Source: Labyrinthula sp. Ha (Eukaryota > Sar > Bigyra > Labyrinthulida > Labyrinthulaceae). From it: 64,000 nt of DNA. The notes beneath the pieces are model-generated. The model did not search any database. It was not told where the DNA came from and saw only the letters and a program-made list of their open reading frames with translations. The position numbers were made by a program, and so were the translations under genes. Below, in pieces: positions 23,536 to 37,200 of the stretch. The stretch's first letter is position 1. The number at the start of each line of letters is the position of its first letter. The stretch lies in contig JAALGZ010000054.1 in the NCBI GenBank assembly GCA_015227615.1, forward strand, positions 124,001 to 188,000, given 5' to 3'.

Positions 23536-25240
23536 GAAGTTGAAGTAACTTAAATCTTAAGGTAAAAGGTTTTAAGCTTTACAGTTCATAGTTTTTTCTA
23601 AGAAAGTAAATTGAGTTGTATCTTTATGCACTTTACTTAATGGGTTCTTTACCTGAGAAAAATAACTAGATTCGTCATTTGCTTTAATGCGCAGAATTGT
23701 TTCTTTTGCTATGAGTAAATAGTTTTCTATATGTAGAGTGCTGTACTGATGTAAACAAGTTTTATAGATTAACTAATACAAGAGTTTAGTAGATGGAAAA
23801 TGTTCGTGAAACTACAAGAATTAGCGACAAAGTGAGAAAAAAAGCTCTAGATTAATGTTTTCATTTTTCTTCCCTTGCATAGAGCAGAATATCAGGTAGT
23901 TGAGAAAGTATCTCTCACTATTGGATGTTTTTTAGTATATTTCATTGTTTGTTTTTTTTGTTTTACTTAAACATTCCCACACAAAAAAAGGAAGTGTATA
24001 TTCCTGGATATTCTTGAACTGTATCCTAATATTAAGTGTTATTATACTAAAACAGTAAAATAAACTGTATCGACAAACTTTTTAGTTTCAAGAAAGAACT
24101 TTGTTTCTATCTTCAAACTATATCTAAGTTAATATTAGTTTATTATAATACTCTAAATAAACAAAGAAAAGTTTACGCAAAGTATTGGAATCACCTGAGT
24201 TGCCTTCATAGTGACTATTTTGTTTTCATCGGTGGCTCTAGTAGTTTTAATTAATTAAGATGCTGCTGCTTTTGGGTTCAGTTCTAAGTAATAGGAGATA
24301 AAAAGTACTTTAGAAGTATAATTTATATTCTTCACTGTTCTTCTGGGTTATAATGTTGTTTAAATTGCACGAGAAAGAGACTTCTAGTACTGCAAAGTAA
24401 TGAAAAATGAGCTTACTAATACCCAGGAGATGAATGTGGTAAATGTTTAAGGAATTACACTTACTTAAACTATAATTAAGATTTTTGTTTAGCCATTTTT
24501 AGTTCCTAGCCAAATAAGGGATAGAAAATCAACTAATTTTTGGGTTAGTATTGGTTCGAGAATGAAGAAAATAGGAGTTATCGTTTTCATTTATGATTAC
24601 CTTTATTCGTTACAGTTTTCTGTTCTTAAATATATTTGGATTAAACAAGGAAAAAAGTTATTAGATATACAAAAAAAAACTGAATTTATTTGTGTTCAAA
24701 CAAAACATTTGAACAGAACATTTCCAAAACTCTCTATTTTTTATTGAAGCCAGAACATTATTCTCTTGATACTCTTTCTGAAGAAGAATTATTAATGTAT
24801 GCAATAAGACTATTTGTTTATTACAAATGTCTTGTTTGCTCGAGTTCAACTTATATTCTGCTATTCAGCTTTAATTGTCCTGCTATGAAAAGTGTTCGAA
24901 CAGTTTCACAAACTGCTCATTCAATTCCCGGAAATTTTGGAACACTTCTCGAATCAAGTTTTGTTCCAGAAACAAAATTAAGAATACTTAAAATAAAACT
25001 ATTTTTTAAATAAATATTTTACAATTAAGCAGAATATTATAATATAATATATGAAGAATAATATAGTTTATAGAGAGAAAACATAAAACTTATACACTGT
25101 GGAAGAAAGACATCGGCGAAGCAGAAAACAAATTAAACAAAGAAGTTTGTGAAGCAGTTTCGTAGAATATTTATATTATATATTGGCTTTATTACAAAAC
25201 CAAATAAAAAGAATAGGAAAAAATAAAAGAGATAAGTGAA
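23536..25240. other. AT-rich spacer
   Basis: No supportable gene. Overlapping frames near 24562-25013 have no recognised domain. A patch near 24890-24985 contains several TTCxxGAA/GAACA-like short inverted motifs (GTTCGAAC, TTCCCGGAA, TTGTTCCAGAAACAA), possibly regulatory for paralog 2. Confidence 0.35.
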
Positions 25241-25801
25241 ATGGATAGCTTGAATCTTTTGAACGTCGGGGAATACAAGAAAATTTACCCATTCAACTTT
25301 TGGTTCCAAGTGGTGAGTTTCGTTATCTGTTTGACGGCGACCTCAGTGATTGCAAGTTTTCTACCAAATTCCACATCTGTTCAAACATCTCCAACACAAA
25401 CTGTAGAAAATTCCTCTATTGTTTTCTTGGCTTTTCAACTCATCTTGATTCCTGGGTCTATGGTAGTACTTCAACTGGGTCTTGGTCTACTGCTCGTAAA
25501 TATATGCAGATTTTTTATTATCGTTGCTTCCCTACCTAAGATTCATGATTTACTTGATTTATGGAAAGTGTCACTCCGTGATACTAAGGCAGGTGCTTAT
25601 GGTGATGTTCATATTGACTACGCCCAGAGGAAAGTTACAGAAATGGAAGTAGCATTTTGGTTATCAGTATTTCTGTTACTATATGCAAGTACTCAGATTG
25701 CGTACGGGGGATACTTTGAGTATCATAGAGTAACCATGAAACCAACTCTAGAAAAAAATGAAGTTAAGTATAAGGAGAGTCAAGAAGTAGAGTTAGCTTA
25801 A
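25241..25801 (+). CDS. four-helix membrane protein, paralog 2 (186 aa)
   Basis: Closest to paralog 1: the first 35 residues are nearly the same (MDSLNLLNVGEYKKIYPFNFWFQVV), and the middle and final helices align throughout (LILIPGSMVVLQLGLGLLLVN; YASTQIAYGGYFEYHRVT). The central loop is slightly longer (DLWKVSLRDTKAGAYGDVHIDYAQRK). The C-terminal tail is charged (ESQEVELA). The extent of similarity indicates a local duplication after which both copies stayed open. Function unknown. Confidence 0.75.
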   Translation: MDSLNLLNVGEYKKIYPFNFWFQVVSFVICLTATSVIASFLPNSTSVQTSPTQTVENSSIVFLAFQLILIPGSMVVLQLGLGLLLVNICRFFIIVASLPKIHDLLDLWKVSLRDTKAGAYGDVHIDYAQRKVTEMEVAFWLSVFLLLYASTQIAYGGYFEYHRVTMKPTLEKNEVKYKESQEVELA

Positions 25802-28800
25802 TAGTTAAGTTAGAATAGTCTGTATTTCTTACACAGATTCAGTGTGCTGAAATAGATTCCACAAGAGCTATAAGCTGCAGAGTTCTATCGATGAAATGGA
25901 TCTTTGCTTTAATCATCGTGTCTCTCAACTAGAACTAGTTAACTTTGTACGAATCATCTTAGGACATTATTCTATAGAAGATGGCTGAGTAGTTGAGCTA
26001 GGTACTATGAAGAGGAACCAATTCTGTAGCAATCAAAATCTGAATGTGTTTGAAGCCATTTTGATTTTTTTTTTGGATTATTATCCTTATATTAATTAGG
26101 TGAACCTTCATAAGATTTATAATTTTACTATCTCTGTTTGTGACTGTACTTCAATTGAGAAACTTTCATCTTAGCGTGGAGGTGTCCTTTGGGCATCGTT
26201 AATTTACATGCGTTAATTTGGACAAGAAGATAAAAATATAGAGAAATAAAAAATTAGAGATATGTTATCTACTGTACTTGAATATTGTTCTTTATCTAGC
26301 TGAAAAATTATATTTATAGTTTCTGACTCAACTGGTTCTAGAAATGATATGGTGTTTCATGAGAATCAGAGACCGGTAGAGAGAATCTAATTTCAGGAAG
26401 ACTTCAAAATTTTCATATATACCTTTCTGTTTTCCGAAGCAATGCCCTCAAGTACTTCCCATAGATTCTCAGTATCTGCATATTCCTGTCAATCTCCGAT
26501 TTCTAAATTCCTGATCCAAATCCCTGATAATTACCTTTAAATTGGCGACAACTTAATTTGTTTTTATATTCAGTAAATTGGAATAGAAAGCACATATCCT
26601 AGTTAGACTCAATTTCCGAAGGAATATAAAATGTTTGGAAAGTGAGGTACTCTAGTTGTATCATATCCCTAGTTACATGCTTTCTTCCTTAGCTATGGCG
26701 TGGCTTGATCTATGGCAGGTGCTATCAATTATGCTAAACTCTTGATTCTCCTTTTGTGAACTATAGAAAACACCCTATTCAAAAATATAAATATTATGAT
26801 ATTATAAAATAAAAAAAATGCACTGAAAGTCAAGGGGTGTAACCCATCAATATCTATTCATGTATTGCAGCTAGCGCACCATATACTAAGAACTGGTGCA
26901 TGGAACTGCAAATTTTCTATGGAAGGTATGAAATTATAAACATTTTAATCACGAAGAAAGTAAGTTTTTGTAATTGCCGCTAGGATTTGGAATGTGCCCG
27001 CATATATTATTAAAGATATCTTGTGCAAGTATGTTTATTTTTGCACTAATAAACCTAATTATACCAGAGAACCATTATATGACACAAACAACTATACTTT
27101 AGCTACAAAATACAATAATGTAATATTTGGACAGGCTCTCATTAGACAATGGAGTTAGAATAAGGGTGAGAATATAAGAATATAACCTGTACTCACTGCT
27201 AAAAGTGGATTAACTGACCCAATAGACACTGACGTTCTATATAGTAGGAACAAAACCTATGCTACAAGATATGCTAAGTTATATATTATTCAATGGCGAT
27301 GATATAAATTTACCGAATAGAGAGAATCGCTGTCTAATGACATGTATTCATGGTAAGGAAATTACAATTAGTTGTGAAATTAAAAAAAAAGATATTGGGT
27401 TATAGTGTGAGACGGAAACATTGCCAGGAAAAATCCTTAATTCCATAAGAAAGAAATCAGGAAGCTTACAAACACAAATCACTAGTTAAGGTTTACTCAA
27501 AATGTTATCAACATATATTCTTGAAGCGCAAGTAAGCTGAAATATTAAGAGATGTGCTAATGTGACCTAAGGGTGTTCCATTGAGAAAATTAGAAGTGTT
27601 AACGTGGTCTTGTTATTTATAATTTATTTAAATTTAATCTGCATATACAAGGGAATGATATATCGTTTTGAAAAGACAAGGTTTTGAAATGTAGATCAAG
27701 TGCTGCTAGGCATGAAGAAGAGAAAACAACCAGGAGTTTATATAAATTCAATACATTCACTTGCGGTTTTTAGTTCACTTTAGAAAGTCATGTAACTTTT
27801 CCAATCCCAAAAACAACTACCGCTTTGATGCCGTTGTGCCCAGACTATACAGAACTTTAGTTTCAATCTAAGTCAGGTATTCTAATCTTATTTGTATACT
27901 TTTGTATCTATTTCTTGAACCCTATATTTGTACAGAGGAACCAAACTGCAAACGATGAGGATGATCGACTAAATTATCCTTAAACTCTAAACTATATTAG
28001 TTATGTTCGCACCGTGTTTCATAAGTTTATCAAAGAATTCTTATAATAGTAACACAAGTTTTCTGTTGATATGGAAAATGAATAATAATCACTGATTTAC
28101 TTGTTCTCAAAAAGCATCAAGATATATCCACAAATTCATCGGGGTCGTTTTTTTTTATTTTCTTAACTTTTTTTCTAGAAAATTATACAAAATTGAAGTA
28201 TAATGAAATGAAAATAAGATGATCTATCATAGCATTCACTTCATAATCTTAAATGGGCTCACTTATATTGAAGGAAAATTTATAAAATCTAATGCAGGCC
28301 AGGACCAATAACGACGGATTATTTGCCAGTGAATATAGCAATTCAATGATTATCTACGTTATACTGAACATTGTAAACAGATTTTGGCTTTATAATATTC
28401 TTTTGCTGTTTACACATTAATTTTTTTGAAATATGCTTACCTTTATAAATGCAAAAATTCTTGTTTCACTTATGATTGAGATATTGCATAGCTAAGTATT
28501 TATATATACGTTTATTCGTATGACGTGGTTTTGATTGGGAGGCTGTTTTCAAACAATAAGAAATATAACTCCAAATGAGAAGAACATATTAAGATATTAT
28601 GACTACAAGCTCGCATATGTATTGGAAAGATTTGGGGTTAAAAATATCTTCCATACTCACTCTTCTGTACCCTAAATTCTTTCAAGAATCCTGTAGGCTG
28701 AGCAATTGTTGAATATAACGCTGTTTCAATATCTAATTCAGAACAAGTCCATCCTCCGAAAAGAGACTAAATATTAAGCCCAAAAGAAATTAAATTCATT

Positions 28801-30158
28801 AAAACCAGGACATTCTTTCAAATACACCGGGAAATTTTAGCTACCAGCGATATTATTACAAGCATCATATATTCAGATATTTAACTTTAGTTCATAGGCT
28901 CTGAGGCATGTTCCCAAAATCAAGGGTATAATTTGAATTTACTGCTTTACAGATTCTTAAAGCTTGGAAAACTTGGCTCATGATGCCGATAGAATGTAAT
29001 ACCGTCACTAGATTCCGACTATAAATATATTTCTCAACATTTTCACAAACGATATGCTTAAAAAGCCTTATATTATTTAGTATTGATTTACATATCGAAG
29101 AAATGAAGAGGCACCTAAAATCCAAAGGAATTTATAGTTTTTCTGTTATTCACCTATGTTATTAACAGGCATAAAAAGTCTATTTGGATTTCAAGTGCTA
29201 ATTTCTTCAAGTGTAGGTTATTATCTCTAGCTCAATATGTATAGCTTACTTTTTAGTTACTGCGGTTTAATTCTTATTAAGCAATCATCAAATCAAGGTA
29301 AAAAGTTTTAATGTCCCCAACAGCGGCTACTGCCAATGGGTACGACTTTGCCGGGGTCAATTGCTTTCAGCAACGAAGATAATCCTATGAGGAACTTTTG
29401 ATACTACACTCAGATATGTGAGTAAAGGAGCGTGGTTTCTCTATCACCTTTTTATCTATATATGTATTGTAATAATAATAACTTAAGGTATATTAAGCAT
29501 AATACAATTTCTGAAAGTATTTCGCGAGCAACGCTAGCACCAACTTGTTGAAGAATCAATTTATTAAGTTTTCTGTTTTAAATAAATTAATTTCAAAACG
29601 AGATTTTGAGCTAGGTAATCTTTTTTACTTATTCTTTCAGTATTTGCAAGAAAGAAATCAGGGGTACCAAAATTACAGTCATATTTCCTTAGAAAATACT
29701 CGGCAAAGTTATATTTTCAAATATATCATATGAGGGAGTTAAAAATCAGGCATTAATGAGAACCAATCAACGATGAAATTAACCTTACGATAGAATGCTT
29801 CATATTTGCGAAGAAATCTTTATGATAAAAATTTATTCTTCTAAAGAATTGCAACTCTAAATAGGGTTTATATTCTTCAGGTTTCTAATATTAGATTAAG
29901 ATTATTGTGATGAGCTACTTCGAAGTTGCTCCAAAGTTGTTATTTTTATAGCATCTGTAATTGCCAGATTTGATATCCTTAACCAATGTTTCAATTTTTC
30001 AGTAGCATCCATATTGGAGCTGTTATAATCTTGACTCTAAGAAAATTATATTGCTTTTGTGATACGTATCACTAGAGCTATGTATTGAGCTTCTTTAAAA
30101 GAATACATGTAAAAGCGAGAGTTACAAACAAACCCCGTGGTATGGAGTTTTTTGTGAC
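25802..30158. other. gene desert (4.4 kb)
   Basis: No supportable gene. Frames at 28892-29125 and 29545-29733 are isolated and show no domain. No LTR pair or terminal inverted repeats were noticed. The composition is uniformly AT-rich. Confidence 0.45.
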
Positions 30159-30402
30159 ACTTTTACACAATACTCTCGACACTTTTCTTTGATACAGGAA
30201 TGGTGTTGATTTAATCTTATAACACTTTTCTAAAGACATAGATTGTAACTAATTGTGATAAGTGTTACTACTCTATGATAATGTAAAAGTCAACTATGGT
30301 TTCTTAAAAGAATATACAAAACTACTTTTTAGTTCCATTTCTCTCCAGTAATCCTTCCTCTACAACTTTGTAAAAGTCAATTTTAGTTTTTGAAACTTTT
30401 AC
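30159..30402. promoter_or_regulatory. cluster of GTAAAAGT/ACTTTTAC motifs upstream of paralog 3
   Basis: Four exact 8-mers lie within 245 bases: ACTTTTAC at 30159 and 30395, and GTAAAAGT at 30283 and 30370. Two of them share the longer string GTAAAAGTCAA. Further ACACTTTTC strings lie between. The cluster sits 160-410 bases before the paralog 3 start. Binding of a factor is inferred from repetition only. Confidence 0.3.
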
Positions 30403-30564
30403 AGAAATGCACTATTACCGTATATTCTAGGAACTGTGACCAAAATAGACAGTTCTCTAATACGAAAAAATGAAGAAAAGAACAAATGTCAGCAATAATC
30501 TGTTTCAAAACGAAAGACCAAAACCAAATAAAATCAAAGAAAACCAAAGAAAAAAAGGAATAAA

Positions 30565-31287
30565 ATGGAAGTATCAAAATATACTACATTGGAATACTAT
30601 AAAAGTAATGTTATCAGTCCATGTGCTTACGGAGTAAAATACCCAGTCAATTGCGGTTTCCAAATTGTAGCTCTCTTGGTTATCATGATTATACCAATCT
30701 TCATAAGTCTTGCTATATTAGACAGCAGTTTTAGTCTATTTGGAATAGAAATTCCTTCACCTTCAGATCAAGCAGAATCTGCTAATGATATTATCGGAAC
30801 AATTCAAATCATCTTAATTATAGTCTCAGTTATTTTCCCACCTGTTGGACCTGCTCTTGTCTTGGTCAATTTTTCTAGAGCAATTGCTCTTATTTTTCTC
30901 ATAGTGAAAATTCAAGAACTAAGCGATGAGAATGATGAGCTGCAAAGAATACTTGATTCGGTTGTTGAGTCTGTAGAAGAACTTGCTCGTGCAATTGCTG
31001 AATTCCTTGGTTTAGATGAAGACTTTATTTCGAATGCTCTTCAAATTCTCGATATTTCTGAAGTTAGTTTGGAAGATTTTGGTATTGAAAGAAAAGAAGA
31101 AAGAGCAAAGAGTTTCACAATTGTATTGCTATTGTTTACTTTTGTCCAAATTGGATATGGAGTATACTTTGAGTACAATAGAATAACTGCACAAGAAGAA
31201 GCGAATGTAGTTGTAGTGAAAAAAAACAAGGAAGGAAATCAAGTTGTTGTGCAAAAAAAAGATGAAGCTGTTGCAACAGAGGTTTAA
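30565..31287 (+). CDS. four-helix membrane protein, paralog 3 (240 aa)
   Basis: A more distant member of the same family. The N terminus (YGVKYPVNCGFQIVALL) leads into helix 1 (about 30-52). A helix pair follows (about 76-112, with PPVGPALVLVNFSRAIALI), then a longer acidic loop of about 60 residues (ESVEELARAIAEFLGLDEDF) and helix 4 (about 178-201) ending in YGVYFEYNRIT. The tail has Lys/Glu/Val repeats. The expanded loop is the main difference from paralogs 1 and 2 and could be a ligand- or partner-specific part. Function unknown. Single exon, A-rich leader. Confidence 0.75.
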   Translation: MEVSKYTTLEYYKSNVISPCAYGVKYPVNCGFQIVALLVIMIIPIFISLAILDSSFSLFGIEIPSPSDQAESANDIIGTIQIILIIVSVIFPPVGPALVLVNFSRAIALIFLIVKIQELSDENDELQRILDSVVESVEELARAIAEFLGLDEDFISNALQILDISEVSLEDFGIERKEERAKSFTIVLLLFTFVQIGYGVYFEYNRITAQEEANVVVVKKNKEGNQVVVQKKDEAVATEV

Positions 31288-34200
31288 TGCAGAGTGCAAT
31301 TTGAAGGTAGTGTATAGTTAAATGCATAAGAATCAATTTTAATAATCTAGAATATTCTTGTCAAATAGACACAGAATTAAAACCAAAAGTGTATTCTTTT
31401 CAAGTATAGAGATTAAGAGTGCTAACTTTCTATAAGTTACAAGAGAAATATGCAGCTTAATCTATACTAGGAAGAACATAGAATACCACTAGTGCATTGT
31501 GTTGCGTTTGACTTCAATACCATAAATGGAAAATAACTATCTAAAATTTATTTAGTTTTTAATGCAGTCAATGGATTATTTTATGTTTATAGAAAAAGTT
31601 CATTTTGTTTTCGTGGTATTAGGAAATAGGTTGAATAAAATGCCATCAGCAAACTTGCAAATGATTTATTACTTTTTCTTTGTTTCAAGAGACAAATATT
31701 TTCTATGTAAAAGGGAGAGAAAATAAATATAAGAAAATTGAATAAAATTTTTGTATCACCTTTCAGGTTGAATCAAAGTGTGTCCTAGATATGTTAAAGT
31801 TCAGCTTCTTTCTCTGGTTTCCTAGAATTTTCTACAGAGTAAAGGTAAGAAAGTGTGTGACGTGTTGCAATTCATTTTATTCTATAACACATAAATATAT
31901 AATTAAGTTAATTGCCAGTATTCTATTAGATTGATTCCATTTTAGGTTTCAATTATAAGGTTATAGAAGTACTTATTGATCTTTTTCGTCCTTTCGTGTT
32001 GCTGTAGATGGAACGTCACGCTTTGGAGGCAGTACAACTATAGAAATAGATAAATAACCAAGTAAAACATTAATAAAAAAAATATAAAAAAACTAGAGAT
32101 TGTCTTCTTCTGAACAAAAAGTATTTTCTCTTTATTTCAAGGGTTCGCATTTAAGTATTAGCAAAACAAATATTCATATTTCACAAATTTTTAATGGCAT
32201 ATCGGCACAAAATATAATGCTCTATCGATAAGAAATGAACTGGGTTCTCAAAACACTGTTTCCATATATTACAACAATTTTCACACAGTCTTTGGGCCTA
32301 AAGCTAGATTTGTATATAATATAAGGTAAGGAAAATAAGAAATGAGTTAGCAAATAGCAATTTTTATTGAAAGTACTTTACACTTGAATCTTGAAATATC
32401 TCAAATTCATACCTTGGGGAAATGATATTAAGATAATGTGAACATTGGTTCAAGTAATGAGGCCAAAAGAGGAAGAAAATTCATTGTGTTGTAGACCATA
32501 ATATCACGGAAATTTTGATTTATACTTTGCAGAAACTACGGTTAACAGAAGACCACTATTAGTTCCACTCAACAAACTTTGCTAAATACGTGAAGCAGGA
32601 GACACTGAGTCGTTTGAGCAGAATATAAAATAAACTGTTCCATCAACCATTTTTCGAATAATTCTTTATTATTTTATAATTGTGAGAGCTATATCGCAAC
32701 ATCTCCAGTAATCAAACAGGTTTTTTTTAATTATTTACAGTCATTTATATACAATTTAAACACTCTCAGCTTCTCTGATTATAGTTTACTGCATGGAACT
32801 TAAGCAGAAGTGTTTCCTTTACAATCTCTATATCTTATTTTCAATAAAAATTTTTTTTTTCTGAATTATGTATAATTAATCCAATTTAATGCTCATTTCA
32901 TAGTAGAAGAAATCTGTAGAATCTATCTTGCGCTGTAGAAGCCGTTTTCTACTGAAATCATTAAGTAAGAATAGTTTTTTATTGTAACTTTGTTTTAACA
33001 GTAAATAAATTTTTTTGTCAAAACCTGGAAAGATATGTTAATTATAGCTCTAGAGCTTTCTAGAAGATATACGAGCTACCAACACACAAAATATTCAGAA
33101 TTTGGGTTTTGAGAATTTTCGAAGAAAGCACGGTGTAATATAATAAAAACATATGGATAGTCTTAACCATATCACAAAATTATGCTTGACACATCAAAAA
33201 AATATATGTTCTTATTTTTACCAAACCACAAGACATGAATGTGCTAGAGTATCTTCATTTACTTGAACATAGCAACCTATGTTTTATTCAATTTTCTTTG
33301 GAGCAGGGCCTAATATTTTAGTTACCGTGTATAATAAAGCACTTTTCAGTTCTTGTTATCTCATTTATCTACATAATGAACTTTCCAGGGTTACATTAGA
33401 AATTACCATAAGCCTTCGTTTTTGCATATATCAATGAATAACACCTGTAATAGGCTTGAAAAAACAAAAGATAATACTTTATATTTACTTGGTATTCCTT
33501 TCCATTTGTAGATTCAATGGTTATTGCAAGAAAATTAATACAGTCAAAACGATATCAATAAAGTTTTCTATGAAGAAAAATTTTCCATGCAACAGTTTAA
33601 TGTCATATTACGAGCTAAAAAGATCAGAGTACTCTTAGAGCAATGTCTAGACCGCAATGATCATAGTGCAAATGGTTCTTCAAAATTTTGTTGTCGCGGA
33701 GCTAGTTATCTAGAAAAGATTTTCCATGTTATTAGTATCAAAACCATGTGTTTTATGATTAAACTTTATAGTAGGTTGGTACATTGAAACTGTTATTATA
33801 ACCTTTGGTAAGGAATATGTAGCAAACTAAGTTCCCTTTTTATCAATACATATATCATACTAGTATAATCATTAGGCGAGAACAAGCAGATATGTTAGTA
33901 GCTTTGGAACGATTTCTTATGGTTTCTACCTACCTTAATGCAGATTTAAAAAATAACCTAAGAAGAGTCTAGTAAGCTAATATCCCTGTTAGATGCTATT
34001 TTTCTTCATCCTAAAGTCAAACTCTCAATATGGAACTAAGAAATATTACATATAGTAAAACAAGCTGTAAAATCAAAAGTCTTCCAGTAAAATAACGTAT
34101 TAACCTTATACGAGTAAATGAACACTATAGACTAAATTGTATTTGATATTGACAAAGGATACTTTATCTTCTTACATGGTGGTAAGCCTCTATTGACTTA

Positions 34201-37200
34201 AAATCTTGGAACTGAGTTGAACTTAATTTGAAAATACCATCTTCTAAACAAATCATTTGGAGTTAGGGATATATCATTATACATAACAGGATTCTATATT
34301 TCACAGTTTCTTATATTCGTGTCACACAAACAAAGAACTATGAAAGATTAAAGAGAAACATCTTAAGAACATGTATTTATCATATTAACAGCGGTAGCAT
34401 ATGAGTTACTAAGTGAAAACATAACCCATTCATTCAAAAGCACCTTTAATTTTCAAACTTTAACGTTAGTGACAATATAAGGTCATCTTACCAAAGTTGC
34501 CTAAGTAATGAACTTAGACTGAATAGCTTGAATTTCTTCCCAAAACTTAAGATAGTATTTTTTTATCGACCAATCGATCTATTGAAAGCACGCTTCACCT
34601 AATTGAGAATCTAAAAACACACATTATACAGTTTCGATGGATACGAAAGCGTGTAAGGCTGCTTACGTACTGAAACAAAAAAGTAGAGTTAATTCCATGT
34701 AGCTTACCAAAATATTTATCCAGAAAAAATTATATGCAAGAACCAACATAGCAACAGCTAAATCTTATAAAGCCAGGTCTATGGTTTATGGAAACTTTTT
34801 TCTTTGCATCCAGCATTGCAAATTTGAAGATACCATCAAATTTTCTCTCAAAAATCTACAGTTTTGTAACATATCAAAGGTTTAAGCTCTTTGAATTAAT
34901 TTAAATCATGCTTCTTGTTCTATATCAGCAAACATCACAGCCCTATTCAGTCATGAACACCGTGTCAGAGAGGTTCACTCAACATAAATAATCATTGCGT
35001 TAATCTTTTCATAGAGTCATTTGAAACTCAAACATTTTTTACCCAAGAAAATCATACAAGAGCTTATCCACAAAGTTAGTTTTCGTAATAGTCAATTTTG
35101 GGACACGGGTATCTGGAATAACTATATATTTCTCATTAATTGTGCTCAATTTTAATAGAAAATGTACGTTTTTTAAATAATTGCTTAGAGTTCTTTGAGG
35201 CAGTGTAGCGGGAAACTAAAAATGGAAGAGAAGTTGTTCTTGTATATTTTAACTATTGTGACAATAAACACCGGTTTGAGCATTGCTGTGAAGTTTTTTT
35301 TGTATTCATGTAAATTTGTTTATATTTAATTTACCATATTAAATGTTATTACTACACGAAACCCGTTAAGTAGAATAGAATTTAAGAAGAAACTGGTAAA
35401 ACAATATCAATATTGAAATTCATTCCTTATCAAAATACTTGCTTAACATTTGTTTTTTTTCAAGTAAATGTTTGGAATATATATATATATATATCCTGGT
35501 AGCAGATTGGCTTTACAACAAATAACCTATCGGTCTCTATATATTTAGAGGATTTTATCTTCATTTTTGGACTATTTCATGCCCTTATTATAATTTTATA
35601 TTATAAGAACACTTGGGTAAATATGATGTTCAAATAGAAGGTACTTGCCTATGAAAAGACAGAAATGATCTCTCATTTATATGATTGTCAAGAAACTCAC
35701 ATGAATTTGTTCCATGGCCACCAAGCAAAAACATATAATCAAAGACTTTCTTTAATAGTTACATATTATTATATCGCAGTAGGAAATTACTGTAAATACC
35801 GCAAAACAATTAATCTATCAATCAAAGACACAAATTTACAATCTATTCATTGTATCGTCTCTCAACAGCTAATGCGAGTCTGAAGATAATATTTACATCA
35901 ATTTAAAACTCTAAACTATGAATTTAAATTTCTGAAGTTTTTGCAATACATGTCTAAATCTTTACTTAATATAAGTCTTTTCTTTTCTCTCACTCATCTA
36001 AGAATAGCGTAGGCATCGGTGATCAGGAAATATGAATCGGATATAGCACATAAAGACAGAAAACGAGCCGACAAAAACGAGAAGATACACGCAAATAATG
36101 GCTTCAGATGAAGAGAAAAACCTGGTGAGCAATCAAAATGTAATCAAAAGAAGAGAAATAGAAAATAGTGAAGCTGCAGATGAGATCTTCTTTCATTTAC
36201 CGCAAATTACCCAAGCATGATAACAGGTCCTTGATTACAACTGGTTTCCTAATCTAGCCAAAAAATATATATTGCGTGCATATATAGTTGTTTCCAGTTA
36301 ATAATATTAATCTCAGTACTCTAAATTATAGATTCTAATGAATATTATGAAAATATTACTTGGATGTATATATGTCGTAACTTAAAGATGTCAAGGACAA
36401 GAGGTCTTCAGAAAGGATATGCTACGGATTTGTTACAGAATAAAAAAGAATTAGGAGCATTATATATAAACGTAGCGCTGATAGTTTTCGATTAAAAGTG
36501 AAATATTGTAGATTGAAAACGGGTTATTCGGGTAGTAGATCATTACATCTTTGTTAGAAAAGCATAACCTTAATAACACCCGTCTGCACCTGGCAAACTG
36601 TTTTTCAGAAAAGTCGATAAATCTTTCCCGGAAATATTGGGAGAAAATTATTAATTATATCTAAAAATTCTTTATTCTATTACACCGGTTGGCTTCCATG
36701 TTACAGAGCTCTACATATCGCAATGGCATTTAATGAAACTCCACGTTTTTTAACCAGATCTTACAATTTTTGCTGCTTAGTCACATAACTAGATTGCAAA
36801 TCATATAAATAATTATTATAAATATTTTTGTTGAACAAGATCATTTAAAATTAAGAGATAAATAAAACGGTTTTACTGTTATGAGCAAAAAATTTTTTTC
36901 CTGAATATTTAGTAAAAATACTGGGCTAAGAGTCAAAAAATCAGCTGGTTTTATGATTGAAAAGAATCATCAACAAGGAATAAGTTAATTTTAGTTAGAC
37001 AATACTTACCAAAAGAAAAAATTATCTGAGAACCTAACTTAAGACATATTAACATAATAATATTGCAACTTTAGTATAATAACCTAAATCACTGTATCAC
37101 GCAGAACATACACTTTTATTTTCTTGAGATTAGTGTTCAGGAAAATTTGCTATCTCATTTAAGAAAACTTTTTTGCTATTGTTTCTCACTGCATTAACTA

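Noticed and set aside
24562-25013. Two overlapping frames of 61 and 107 codons
   Set aside because: No recognisable domain, no similarity to the flanking paralogs, and they conflict with each other.
35478-35494. AT dinucleotide run as a functional element
   Set aside because: Ordinary microsatellite in AT-rich DNA.
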